Assembly (NCBI GenBank): GCA_032158295.1
Contig: JASTWB010000053.1
Location: 1-64,000 of the forward strand
Source: Pycnopodia helianthoides
Taxonomy: Eukaryota > Echinodermata > Asteroidea > Forcipulatida > Asteriidae
Length of the DNA: 64,000 nt
Direction of reading: 5' to 3'
Below the pieces are notes generated by a model that ran no database searches, was not told where the DNA came from, and was given only the letters and a program-made list of their open reading frames with translations. Shown in pieces: positions 22,336 through 37,300 of the stretch. Position numbers and translations under genes: made by a program. Within the stretch, counting starts at the first letter, position 1; each line of letters begins with the position of its first letter.

Positions 22336-25300
22336 CTAAAATACAATAAAAACATACACATAAAGCGATAACAAGATTATAGTATAGTTTTCCCCCGTCA
22401 ATTTCAACGGAAATCAATTCTTTTAACACCCGGCTTAATCAATTTCGTGTGAAAATAAATGATCCATTGAATCAGCATACAACAGCCAAAATAGTAATTT
22501 ATTTCACAAATTTAGTATTCACTGGTAAAAAAAGGGATCATTCAACATCGTTAGGCCGCAAGACTCGTTCAATTTCGTAAAGACCAGCAGCAAGAGCTGG
22601 TCAACCAGGCGACTTCATCAAAGAGCATTATTTTCCAAGTGTCAGCATTCAAATTCAAATTCAATGATATGTGCTGTCTGTTCGTACTTGCCTGTATAAA
22701 CGCAGATATTTTGAGGGAAATGACTATGGTAATTTGGTCAAAGGAGGGCAATTTATCGGACGAAAAGTCCACACAATTTGACGTAAGGAGACGATCCCGT
22801 CTGAAACCAATTTGGCAGAAGATTCTGTAATTCATACTTCAAAATGTGTAGAAGTTTCGTCTTAAAGTGCCCCTTTTTTAAACCGACTTTCCACGGCATA
22901 ATTGTTTACCATACGGTGGACACACATACTGGGGTACAAAACACCTGTGACACCGGCATGATGGCAGAAACAAAGGTTGGATTCCTCTGTACATATTATC
23001 AGAGTGCGTTTGAATCAAACACCATTTAAGCCTCGTTTTTAAGGATTTTCGAAAGTTGTTGTGTGTTTTTTCTTTTAATTTTTGTCACATTGTATTACAA
23101 ACTTTGTAGACTTGTAACTGACTTGTATGGATGTATGCGTCCACTGTATGGTTCTTACTGGGTCTGCAGCATTACCTTTCTGAGCAAACTAATTTGCAAT
23201 ACTTTTGACCGCGTGAGGGTGTGTGAAAACCAACTGTACATCATGCAAAAAAGGTAAAACTTACTGGTATTTTCGTCACTGTTGTTAGAATTATTATTGT
23301 TTTGCAATTGTATTTTTGACCGCGTGAGGGCGCGAGAGAACAAAATTTACCTCATGCAATATAAGTAAAACTAACTTTTTTTTCTTCTTTGTTGTTAGTA
23401 TAATTATTTATTTTGCCATTGATATATGAAAACAACGTTTAGGCAGTCAAAATAAGATAAAACTGTAATTGTGATGCAAGAATATTTGCCCTTGAAAGCG
23501 CCCCTATGTGGTTAGAAATACGGTCAATGTTACTATTGCCAAAAAACAGGTAAGTGATTGCGGGTAGGTTACCATAGAAATTAAACATAAGTTAAACCTG
23601 GGTGGTCACTTACATATGACGAATCCAATAACGCTAAGATTCAGAAGAACCAACGTGATTGCCAGAACTCCTTTGTTATACTCTCCGACTGGCCCGGTGT
23701 CATTTGGCATGAGAAGCAAAGACGCCGCCAACATGTTGAGGAAGATCGTACACAGCGAGCACATCTGAAGACGCTGCTCAGCAGCATCCTTCATTGGTTT
23801 CAGGTAGGCGTGGATGAGCATGAAGAAAACCGACAAGACGACAGACGCAAATAGCGTGAAGTGGTCTTCCGGTCCGAACAGCAGCAAGAAGAGAGTCTGC
23901 AAGATCTTGCGAGAGAGTTCAACTATCTCCCAGTACCAGAACTTAGCTTTGTAGTTTTCACACAGAAAACTCTCCCAGCTGATTCTCGTAGATGGCTCTG
24001 AGGTGTCAGTCGATACATGAGAGACGGTCGCTTCTGACTCCATTATGTGTTCATCAGTTTCAGGTGCTCTATCTTGATCACCGCTTAGCCTTCCTTTACT
24101 AGACCAAAGAAGTAAAAACAACACGACCGGGAAACCTACAACGTAGACCATAGCAGTCTTGGCGGCATAGTTGTAATAATAATGTTGTGGGCTCTCACAG
24201 TCTATTGCGTAATCATACCTCAGCAAGGTGACATTCAGTTCTTGATCCTCATCCAGGTAAAAAAGTTTACAACCAGTTGGCAACAGAGTGAATATAACGC
24301 TGCAAACGCTTGGATACGACAGAAAGAGCAAAATGACAACAATCAAGAAACATCTCCGTTTACTTTTACTGAGGTCTTCTCTGTAGTGTTGTGCAGGCAA
24401 CCCTTCTGCAGTTGTTAAGTAGCATTTTCTGAATCCATAGTAGCAGAAAGCGAGTACGACAACCGCTATGATGAAGCAAAACCCAAGCAGGAATTCAATG
24501 TAAATATTGGGGTAGGTGAAATCCACAATAAAGCATCGAGGACTAATCAACCAACCGACAAGACCGACCTCCAACGTTTTGAAGAACGAGCCTAATTTCT
24601 GCAATGTGTTTGGCCAGGGAATTTCGTCCAGTGCAGAGAATATCTCCCCCATGACCTGGCAAAAACCAACAACGATTTTCCCTCGTGCTAAGAAGACGCT
24701 CAGAATGTTTCGGTCATTCCGGCGATGCCTTCTATATGCATCCCATACAAATAAGCCGACTACGATGCAGACAGCAAGCAAAATTCCGAAGACTTCTACA
24801 GCAAATAATGGCCACTCAGGACATTTTATACAATGGCCAAGCCAAGAATAAAAGGTCTTTGCACACTCAGAACACAGCCAGCCTGTGTAGCCAGCGCTGC
24901 AAGTGGTGTCAATACCAATCCCGCCATTTGGGCATGTGTCGTTGCGCGGACATTTGTGCACCTGGGGTAATTTGCCGCCGAATCTTTGCGTGCTTTTGTC
25001 ATACGAGTCACTCTCAATGAGTATATTGATGACAAAATTAAGATATGAATCATGGTTTTTATTAGAAGTCCAGTTCCACGTCCACCAGTAGCCCGGATGA
25101 AGATGCTGATATTCCCCGGAACAGTTAATCCCTTCGCGGGGACACTGATGACATTCGCCAAACCGATCAGTGCGGTAATAGTTGTCCACACATGGACAAG
25201 CCCGAAAACCTGCAGCGGTGCTTTTATCAGTTCCTGTTGGACACACGTTGCAGTCAGTAGCTCTCTTGCCTGGGTGAGCTTCAGGCGAGACGTAAGTTCC

Positions 25301-28300
25301 TTTATTGCATATTTGACAGTTCATTAATTCGTTATCCGAATACTGAGCAGTTTTACTTTGGTAAAATCCGCCTGTGTAGGAAACAGACACGCCATTATAA
25401 CATTATTAAAAGTTGTGTCATTTATTAGTTAATACTTCAAAGAATAATGACCATAACAACTTACTTGGTGAGAAGCATTGCAGCTGTAAACTATTTTGAA
25501 AAGGGATCCCCTTTGAAGTAACAAATGGTTTGGAAAATTTGTAACGCCAAAGCATTGAATCTAAGAAACTATTCAAGCATGAATTGTTTAATAGATTTCT
25601 GAAAGTTATAGTGTTACTATGAGAGTTTGTTGCTGTTTTCTCAACAAGTAGACATGGTACTCGGCTGAAATATTTTAAGCTGTGAATTTTATTGCATCTT
25701 TCTTTATAATGTTGCCCTTAAATCAGCAATACGTTGACAATTACCAATCTATGATCGAACCTTAATGAACTAGAAGTTGCATGAAAGTGGAGGAAAATTG
25801 AAAGTGTCTAACCTCACGTCAAGTTGTTGCAACTGTCATTTTATATGAAACTGTTTAAGGGCGAGGTTTTAAACATAACTTCACCGGACATTCAGTAAAA
25901 ATAAAAGGGATAAACATTTTAAACTCGATTTTGTTTGAATATAAGGATTGAACTAAAACTTATCTGCACAATTATCTGAATCTAAATATATCCAAGCCAC
26001 GATTGTTTTTTTTGTTTGTTTTTTTGTATAACATGGAGTGTGTTTTTTACAATGTGGGGGAGAAAACGGTAACAAAAAGAACATTTTAGCTGAACATTTT
26101 AAAAATAAAAAAATATTTTCAGTTAGAAATATCTTTATTTCAAGCACAGATTTGTTTTCTGCAAACTCACCAGGCGGACATGGAGTACAGTCTAAACGCG
26201 ATCCGTAAGTACCCTGCCCACAGGGCGTACAAAGCTGGTTATATTCATACTGATTCGCGTGACACACTAAACCCGACGATTGCAACAAATCGATTTGTCT
26301 AAACATCATTTCGAAAGACGGGACGAAGTCATCACCAACTAATTTACTGCAAAAGAAATATGTTGAAACTTGAACACGTGATCAGAAAAATGTATGTCGA
26401 CATTGTTGCGTTTCGTCAATTTAAACAAATTTACCAACTTGTGAAGTTGTCAATAGTTGATACTATCCGATTTTCGATAGAACAAATAACCCATTATGTT
26501 ATTCCAATCATAATGTCACGAACAACCACACATCCGAAACTTATGGTACTCATAACTGAAAAACATAGGTGTTTCCTCGAAAAAGAATAGTTGCCCCAGC
26601 TCTACAGCCAGCCCATAAATATGTGATATAACCCACAATGATCTCAAAAATCGAATTGTTCAACGAGCTGAACACATGGACGCCCTTTAAAGATGACATC
26701 CTTATAACTTTTTCTGGAAATATTGAAGGTTTCAAAAACCTAGTAATTACCATGAATCAAATGCACCCTCGCCTCAAATTCACTTATGGGCCCTCAAATT
26801 CCTCAATCACATATCTTGACTTGACAATATTCAATAGTAAACGGTTAAATGAAACAGGTTTACTAAACACTAAACACCCTAGCCTCAAATTCACTTATTG
26901 GCCCTCAAATTCCTCAATCACTTATCTTGACTTGACAATATTCAAAAGTAAACGGTTAAATGAAACAGGTATACTAAACACGGGAGTATTTATCAAATCC
27001 TAAGCAACATACCATTGCCTACACAGATCTCCTTTTCACCCTAAATGTCTTCAACGCATTTATATACGTACACAATTTCCGATTTGTGAAGAACAGAAAC
27101 AACGAAGAAGAACATTTCTTAAACAAGGCCAAACTCATACCAAGAAGATACAGTTGCGATGACGTAAAGACACATATACAAACATTATCACAATGCGAGT
27201 TGCAATCCAACAAATTATGATTAAAAAACTTCAGTCCGATGCACCAGACTTCCCGAGTACACAACATTAAGGTACTTACACAACAAGGTCCGTTCGATTC
27301 CATTGTGGTGCTTGTTGTAGACTTTTATCAGTAGATCTGTACACATAAATATTTATATACAATTAGTACGGTAGATGGCCTTAGCTTTCGATCCAAACCT
27401 GAAAATGTTAGCCAATCAAAGTTATTAGTTCACAAACAGTGGGATGGCTAAGAACCAATAAGAGTAAAGTATTGAGGTCAAAAGGATGTTCAGTGAAATG
27501 GTGGATTACTGGACCAAGCGGGAAACATGACATGACATGATGAAAAAGCAAGCTAGCTACATCAATAATGATGCAGCTAACAATAGAGAACTTGACAAAA
27601 GTATATAACAATGTGAAAAGGGAGGTAATTATATAACAAGTCTGTGGAGAGAGGGGGTTATTAGGAAAATAACAGATCGATTTCCAAAAAGAAAACCTGC
27701 TGAGAAAAAAAGAACGATAAACATTAGCAAGTGGTTGGACTGTCTTAAGTTGGTGAATCCAGTGCGATTCTCTGAGTTTGCGGTGTGTGGCATCACTATT
27801 GCATTAGTTCAACATCTTTGACGTTGTGATTAGGGCTGTTGAAGTGGAGGGAGACGGGGTACGGTTTTTTGGTCTTTATGGAAGAGACATGGTTCGCAAA
27901 GACTGAGTTTGGTATTAGTCTCTCCCTCATAATTATTGTAGTCCACATCTCCTACAAGATATAACATAGACTACAATATGTGTGCTACAATGGGAGTCGG
28001 TGTTGATGTTGTAAGACGAGCCAGTGCTAAGACTCTTCACTTTAATGTTGTACTTACACGTAACAGTCGGGTCCCAAATCTTGCCATATAGTATCCTTAA
28101 TAAGTTCAATGGGATTTCCGTGCATCAATCTAATATAACATGATAAATAATAAAAACATAATGTTTAACATAACTAGGCCTCTGTGGAAATAGCATGGGG
28201 TTAACAAGAGAATAGACTGTGCAAGTCTCGCGCGTATCGCAACAAGAAAACACGTGAAACGAAGAACACATTTTTTTCTGAAATCAAATCTGTGTTTTAA

Positions 28301-31300
28301 ATTATATCTAATGACAATATCTGAACAACAAAAATACCCAATACAATTTTTATAAAATTAGTTTTAGCTCTTTAAATGAATACACAAATATTGTGTTAAT
28401 TATTATTAAGAATAAATAAAACTCTGGGACAAGGATGCTTATTTGATCTTAACATTTTAGAAACTCCATACGCGGATTCGCGAAGGTCACACCGGCGTAA
28501 AATTAACGCCTGGCGCAGTTTATAGGACGCTGACGCCTCAACAACCATAGACTGCAATAAAAAAGGTATTGCGTTACAATTACAGCATGTGGCAATTATC
28601 ATCGCGCATCCAAAACAAGCGTTTACATGAGTTTTGTTATAGGAGGTGAGCACAAACTTCTAAATGTGTTGCAGTAACCGGAAGCTGAGGTCAAGTTTAA
28701 TTCTCGTGTTTTCTTCGTTAAATTGTTGAATTGATTTTACTTTCATATTTGTATCACTAATTATTACATTCCCAACAACATACATAATTTTCATAGTCAT
28801 AAACTACGTTAAACTAAAATAATTGACGAAACAAAATCTCTCCCACGTAAAACTCCATATGATTGGGACCACTATGGTCCCGGAAGTTCGAATGAGCGCG
28901 AGACTTGCACAGTCTATATCGATGGCACAAAGGATAGGCCTACACAAAACAGTACAACAATCAGGGTGAGAAGTGGAGACTGAAATATAGAATCAATATG
29001 ATGATTTTTATTTTATTTTTATTTTTTTTCGGAGGGGGGCAATGGAATCAGATGGGATTTGTTTAACTAAAATAATATATTACAAATTGCGCTATTTGTT
29101 CAGCCGACTATAAACTTTCCTAAATCGTCTGACTCACAATTGCTTGATGGTGTTTCCTTTTGTAGCGAAAGGTCTCGTTCCAACTCTTGATATATTACAC
29201 TGGAACATAGCACTGGAGAGAGGGGGAAGGGAGTAGCAAGAATATCGACTTAAGTGGATTCATAACGTATGACGTCAAAACATCAAACAGCGCCCTTACT
29301 CGTTACATAAGAACAGGCATGTATTAATGTTATTTAACAATTTCATGGGAAATAGACCTTCCCACGAAGTATGCTACAGCATTAACGCATGCGTACATAT
29401 ACTTGCGGTGGCCAGGTCTTTTCCGAGACAGCAACTTCATATTTTTGAAAGACTTTTTACACAAAACTTGGAGCTTTTTGAATGTTTTTGTAAAATTGTA
29501 TTTTTGTTCTCGTTTAAAATTATTAAAACCAAAAGGAAAATTAGTGTGTCTTCTTTTGCTTACATGTATTTGAGGCGTGTTTCATAAAACTGGAAGTCTG
29601 CCAGTTGCATAATCGGATTTTGAAATATGAATCTGCAAAACAAAACAAAGCCAAGTAGTAAATATCCATGTTACAAAGCATAGGCCTAATTTTATGTATT
29701 CAAAATGTTCATGATAACACGCGGTAATGCCTTGTTTTTACCGCGCGGTACAACAATGTACTGAGCTGAAGGTATCACTTGGGTGTAATGCATTCATTAT
29801 CTGCAGGTCAATGCACACAGCTGCATTTTATCAAAGGCATATTCATGACCGAAACTAAAGATGATGTCAGTAATCCAACAATTCCTTAATCCAATAACAA
29901 TAGCGTTTGAAGGTGGACTGGTTAAGTGTCATTTCACGTAAATACTTAACATATGTGCTCACGGTCAATTTTGTTTTTGTTTTTAATACTTTGTGGATGG
30001 AAGATACAAGTAAAAAAAATCGACATTTCAAATCCATATAAAGCCCGTTGTCATGGTAACAGCTCATTTCGTGTTTTGGGCATTTTAGGCTGATTTTGGG
30101 GTCTGAAAAGCTGGTTTTTAGCTCATATTTATTTCAAAAAATCTTTTATATCACCACAAAGTATCATCCTTGGCTTCGCTTTAGAAAAAAAAAATATTGC
30201 TATAAATTTAACCCGTATGCTCTTTTTGCATCATGCATTAGAGCATGTTTGTAGAAATTGCAAAATCAACATGTTTACCCTATTTTTGGCCCTCAAAATG
30301 TCAATTTGCCAGGGTCTCAGAAAATTTTCCTTTCGGTTGTGATTAGGGCTAACATTGGTCTTTTCATATCTGGTGAGAAAAACTTGGGCATTTGTATCCT
30401 GTTGTGACAGTACTGCCTCAAAAATTGACTTTTTCCCCAAAACAAGAAAAAAATGCATTTTGAAGTTTTTCTCCTAGTTTGATTTAATATCATTAAAAAA
30501 GTACACTTCCATCAATCCGGCAACTTTTTTTAAGCACTCTGTAGGCAGGTGGATAACCCACACTGATCAGAATTTTTGATGATCCATATATATAGCCCGT
30601 TGTCATGGTAACAGCTCATTTTGTGTTTTGGGCATTTTAGGCCGATTTGGGGGTCTGAAAAGCTGGTTTTTAGGTCATATTTATAACTCCACCTTACCAA
30701 AAATGCAAAGTTATTTCATAAAACCTTTTATATCACCACCAAGTAACATCCTTCGCTTTGCTTTGGAAAAAAAATATTGCTATAAATTTCACACTAATGC
30801 TATTTTTGCATCATGCATTAGAGCATGTTTAAGAAATTGCAAAAGCTACATTTTAACCCTATTTTTGGCCCTCAAAATGTAAACTTGCCAGGGTCCCTGT
30901 TGTAACAGTACTGCCTCCAATATTGACTTTTTCCCCAGAATAAGAAAAAAAATGCATTTTGAATTTTTTTTCTCCTAGTCTGAATTAATATCATTGAAAA
31001 AGTACACTTCCATCAATCCGGCAACTTTTGTAAAGCACTCTGTAGGCTTGTGCATCACCCCACATTGATCAGGAATTTTTGATGACCCAAATCTCGGGTT
31101 TTACCCCCCCCCCCCCTCACACAATTCACCAATTTGGGATATGTAGATGATGGTGTGCATGCTTGGAGAGGCTATGGTATCAAGCCAGCAACCATCATGT
31201 CGTCCGAGCAACTAAAACAAGTTGACGCCCCATCACTGACAATTCAAAGAGGCCCTAAGCAGCAGGGGAACATGTTTAAAGAGGTCCATGCAAGACAGAG

Positions 31301-34300
31301 GCCAGGCTGTAAAAGTGGGAAACAACAAAGTGCAAGTTCTGAAGATGAGGATATGCCTGAATCAGAGCTTTTTTCATGTCCCGAAGAAGGATGCATTGAT
31401 TCCTACGAGACTTTGGGTGACTTGAATCACCATTTGCTGTGTGGCAATCACACAAGATGGTTAGTAAAGCACACACTTCTTGACAAGGTGAAAATTAGTT
31501 ACGCAGAGAAGTTGCATGTTGAGGCAAGAGTCATCCAGTGTATAGAAGCGAATACAATCCCAGCTCCGGGCAAAAACAACTGCCTACAGTTTGGGCAGTG
31601 CAGAAACGTCGACAGTCCAAACACTTCCAAAATGAAAAGTTTAATCTGGGTGAAGTAAGTGGAAACGAATGTGACCCTGCTAATGTTGCAACAGAAATAC
31701 GCATCAAGAAAGATACCCCCAGGAAACAGGATGTTCACTATATCAGAGTTCTTGACGGCACAACAGATTTCAAGCTATTTTAGCCGAGTTGCATCAACGG
31801 TTAGAGCTGTGGCACCAACAGTTGAGGAGGACAGAGAAAGAGACCATAAACAACTCCTGGCTTCTGTTCTTGATGCAGTCGGTCTGGATCATCCAACCAT
31901 GTACAGCACATTCAATATTTGTAAACTCAACAGATCTGGGAAATTAAACAGTCTCAGCTTCAAAGTGTTGAAAACAGTTTGCCATGATCTCAATATTGAT
32001 ACACAGAAAATGCAAGATTTTTCTTGTTTTGGGGAAAAAGTCAATTTTTGAGGCCGTACTGTCACAGCAGGATACAATTGCCCAAGTTTTTCTTACCAGA
32101 TATGAAAAAAACAATGTAAGCCCTTATCACAACCAAAAAGAAAATTTTCTGAGACCCCCGGCAAGTTTACATTTTGAGGGCCAAAAAAGGGTAAAAATGT
32201 TGATTTTGCAATTTCTAAAAACATGCTCTAATGCATGATGCAAAAAAAAGCATAAGGGTGAAATTAACAGCAATAATTTTATTTTTAAAGTAAAGCCAAG
32301 GATGATACTTTGTGGTGAGATAAAAGGTTTTATGAAATAACTTTGCAATTTGGTAAGGTGGAGTTATAAATATGAGCTAAAAAACAGTTTTTCGGACCCC
32401 AAAATCGGCCTAAATTGCCCCAAACACAAAATGAGCTGTTACCATGACAACGGGCTATATAGGGATTTGAAATGTTGATTTTGTTTTACTTGTATCTTCC
32501 ACCCACAAGTATTTAAAAAAAAAAAAAAATGACCGTGAGCACATATGTTAAGTATTTACATGAAATGACACTTAAGCATTGTGTAACCATTAAGTACTTT
32601 CATCAGGACGTCTATTGTGAGGGCTAAGCCATTTTTTTCATGAGTCTCACTTCCTCCTGTTTGACAACTTGCATACCGAGTATTTATGAACCACAGGATT
32701 TCCATTCATAAAACCTGGAGATGGCAATACCTTGTTGTACCTTTTTGTACCGCGCTGCACAACAAGGCATTACCGCGTGTTAGATTATGAGGTCCTCTCT
32801 TATCAAAAAAAAAACCATAACATTTCAAGTAAGAAGTAAAAAAAAAAAAACGTGTTTAAAACATGCATACTTATAATTATTGTTTTATTTTGTAAATATT
32901 CTGTATTGATTGTTGCAAGATTCGCAAGCATGATGTTCCCCTCCGCCCCATCGTGCAGTCCAGGGGTTCACCAACCTACAACAGAGCCAGGCACCTCACA
33001 AAGATCATCAACCCACTGGCCACGAAATACCACACTACATCACCAACTCAAGCCAGTTTGCCAACTTCATCAAGGACCTCAAGCTCAGTCAATCTGACAA
33101 TCTCGTCATATTCGACGTGACTTCTTCTTCACCAACATACCAATCGAATGCCTCATAGCTAAAGAACGCCTACAAGCTGACTCTAACATCACAAACCGCA
33201 CAAGCCTCACTCCAGAACAAGTCCACAATCTACTCATCACTTGTGTCTTAACATTATGTTTACGGTCGAGGGGCCAGTTCTATGACCAAACATTTGGGGC
33301 CGCCATGGGATCTCTTCTATCCCCGGTCCCAGCAGATTTGTTCATTGAAAATGTTGAACTGGACACCATCGGAAATGCCAATCTTCGCCCTAACTTAGCT
33401 CTGGCTCTGCTATGTGGATGTCACCTTTGTGGTTTTGGCCCCACGGCAATACATCACTTTAAAAGTTCCTTCAATACTTGATAAACCATCATGCACTCAT
33501 CAGAATCACTATGTGACAAAAATAAAACTACAACATATCCTTTCAGGATGTGCAAGTTACGAGCAGAGCAGATGGCACCCTTGCCCACACCCATTCTCAA
33601 AAAACACATCGCTCGGTGGTGCAGCCTTTTTTTCTTTCCTTTGTCACTGAACTTATCAGTTTCCAATAGACTTTGGTCACAAATTGTTCTGTTGAGCATC
33701 CCCGTCTTTAGAATTCCCCTTCGGAGACCTTTTGTTTTCCCCTTTTTGTTTTTTTGGTCTCCATAAGGTACCGATAAAGAGCACACCGTGCACCTCAAGC
33801 CCACACACACCGACCGGCAACTACGTACTTCGTTCTTTTATCCAAGCTTCAAGGATGCCGTCCACAACCCCATTAGAAATCTCTGCAACTCAACTGATAT
33901 GTAGATTTTTACTTAACCTTCCCAAGCCAAGCCTCCATTCAGAAGAAAGTCCACAATTCAAGGCAACCATCACATCGGCCACGCTTCACACTAGCTCCAA
34001 TGGATCTTTGTTCTAGTTCAAGTGAAGAACTTCCACAAAGCACCAAACAAGATTCATACAAGGACAATTGCAAGACACTCCAGCCAAGCCTGACGTTTAC
34101 CGTATCCGCTGCATAATTATATGGTAAAGTATACATCGAGGAGACCGGCTTGAACATATCTACAATAATCAAGGAAACACCAAGCATACAACAGATTTGG
34201 ACATAGACAAATCCGACATCAACCAAACATTCACAGGAATGACAAACTCCAGTACCCACTGTCACCTCGCTTAACGTGGATTGATTCGACGTTTGACTTT

Positions 34301-37300
34301 TATTGTGTCTTTCTGTATAAACAGTTTTGCCTATAAATCAGCATTTACCAGAAGATGGTCCCACCTTAAATAGTAAAGATAAAAGTAAACCCCAGAAACT
34401 AGACACACGAAATCTATTGATATGCGGTTTGTACCCACTGTCACTAAACGTGGATTGATTGGACGTTTGTCTGATAATACCGTAACTGGTTATTTTGTAT
34501 TAGTTGTATTTTCTTCTGTTTTCTCAGTAAGAAGACAACTATTCAGCTGAAACTTTCACGTCTGACTTTTATTTTATATGATATCTTTACAGTTTTGCCT
34601 ATAAATCAGTATTAACCAAACGCTGGCCCTACCTTTAAATAGTAAATATGAATAAAACAAAACACCAGAAACTGTACACACGAAATATATTGAGAAAACT
34701 TACAGAGTCACGAGCGATTGAAGTCCCTTGAACATGGTTTCGTTCAACGCGGTGATGTGATTGCGTTGGATGTAGAGGTACCTAAGCTTGTCTTGTGTTC
34801 GTAAAAGTTCCTCGGGAAATGTTGTCAGCTCATTCACTGATAGATCTCTAGATGAAACAGAACAAACCATGATTTATGGGAAAACATTCCAGGTCTAAGG
34901 TTTGCATTATCAATCAATCAAGGAATACCCTTTTTCCACTAAATTAGTCGATAAGAATACATTTGTATACATTCCTATGTATGTATTGTATGTCTGCTCT
35001 GCTGCAGCCAATAGCTTTGAAGTCTCACATTGAAATTATTTGTAAGGTGATGAAGTGTCTTCTGGAACAGTAAGCCATATTATTATTATACATACTCTCT
35101 AGTGCTGGCTGCAAACTGCGTCGTTAGCGAGGAGGGGGAAAATGAAAAAGAGTTAATGGGTGTGCAGCAAACTGTTTTATATACACACGTGTGTAAGTTG
35201 AGTCTGAAAAACGCACCTGGCGTTGCGTAAACGACAGGAATGGATGAGAGCCGCCTGGGCGATTGTTATTGAAACAAAGAAAACTAGATCTTAGGTGTTT
35301 GTGAACAAACACAAAGCTGTTCCGTTTTGTTTTAATTTGATTAAATGCTCTGTATTAAGCTTGCAAACATCACAAAGATTATGACTTTATGACATGTGGT
35401 TCAGGAGATATACTTTTTTAATATTTGAACTCCCTGTTTGGACCGGAAGGAAAGGTCAACAAGAGGTCATAGCCAAAGTTCAATGTTTAATACTCAAATG
35501 ATCTATAACTGAAAGAAAATTGAAAATCGGGTGTGTACTTCTTGATATATGGTCCCACTTCCGGTTGACCCAGAAGTAAAGGTCATCAAGGGTTAATGGT
35601 AATCGAAGTTCAATTTTAAATGCTTAATAGATCTATAACTGGAAATTAAAAATAACATTGGCTGTGTACATCTTGAAATATGGTCCCACCTTCGGTTGAC
35701 CCGGAAGTTAAGGTCAACCCGGGTCACGGTAACCGAAAACAATTGTTAATGCTCAAAGGAACTTTAACTGAAAATAAATTGAAAATCGGTTGTGTAGTTC
35801 TTGAGACATGGTCCCACTTCCAGTTGACCCGGAAGTAGAGGTCAATTTGGGTCACGGCAACCCAAATTCAATCTTCAATGTTCAAAGGATCTATAACTGA
35901 AAAGAAATTGAAAATTGGTTGTGGACTTCTTGAGATATGGTCCCACTTCCGGTTGACCAAGAAGTAAAGGTCATCAAGGGGTCACGGTAATCGAAGTTCA
36001 ATGTTTAATGCTCAAAGATCATACTAAAAAAATTAAATCGTTGATCTGAAATATGCCACTTTCGGTGACCCAAATAAGTAACGGTCACGTAACCGAAAAT
36101 GTTAATGCTCAAGAACTATAACTGAAATAAATTGAAATCGGTTGTGTAGTTTTTAAGATATGGTCCCACTTCCGGTTGACCCGGAAGTAAAGGTCAATTC
36201 GGGGTCACGGTAACCCAATTTAATCTTCAAGGATCTATAACTGAAAATAAATTGAAAATCGGTAGTGTACTTCTTGAAATATGGTCCCACTTTCGGTTGA
36301 CCCGGAAGTATAGGTCACCCCGGGGTCACGGTAACCGAAATAATTTTTAATGCTCAAAGAATCTATAACTGAAAATAAATTGAAAATCGGTTGTGTAGTT
36401 TTTAAGATATGGTCCCACTTCCGGTTGACCCGGAACTAAAGGTCAACATGGGTCACGGTAACCCAAGGCAAATCTCCAATGCCCAAGGAGTCTTTAACTG
36501 AAAAAAAGTTTGAAAATCGGCTGTGTACTTCTTGAGATATGGTGCTGCAAATATTAACTAATTAAAGGTTTCATTTATTGTAATTTGACACCTGATGACG
36601 TCACAGTTGTTCATACTAATACATTTATAAGGTACAACATGGTTTGTAACTTATCCAATCAATTGCCTTTTGAAAAAAAAAAAACACCCTAACTTTTCAT
36701 ATCATATGTTGGTCACGCACAAATCCAATGGGGTGTGTACAAACCAATTGGTCAACCTTCGATTAGGAATAAACAGCGGCACAATCTCCGACGCATTGCC
36801 GTGATTTCGCAATACAGAGTTTGTTTCATGGGGTCAATTTTACAAAAATTTAAATCGTTAATTGTTATGAAACTGCACTGTATTTGATTATTTGTAATGG
36901 CCAGGGATATCTTTTAAATAAAAGCATGTAACTTTCAAAACACTATATGTGATTTAGGACACTAACAATTAACTTATTCAGAAAGAAATGGTGTTTTTGT
37001 CCAGCAAAATAGTTACACTTTTCCGCGCCATGTGTTTTGTACACAGATACAAAACGCGCAATAAATGATGTCATAGTGACGTCGTTTGTAATTTTAGGCC
37101 GGAAACCACATAAACAGTATTCCAGAAGTCTAAATCTGGAAAAAAAAGTTTGACGATCGGGGTATTCTTTTTGAGATATGGTTCGAACAAGGTTGGGTAA
37201 TCAAATATTCATCTTGCTGAAAGAAGGCTAATTAATTAAGAATGTTAACATTTATTACATTTAGAGTTAGGTTTATGTCCTCAGCTTAAAATTTTATAAA

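Noticed and set aside
22569..22835. Receptor exon on the minus strand (88 codons)
   Set aside because: No splice acceptor in it gives an open frame in phase with the 23,614 donor, and it is not needed once the 22,335 exon is joined.
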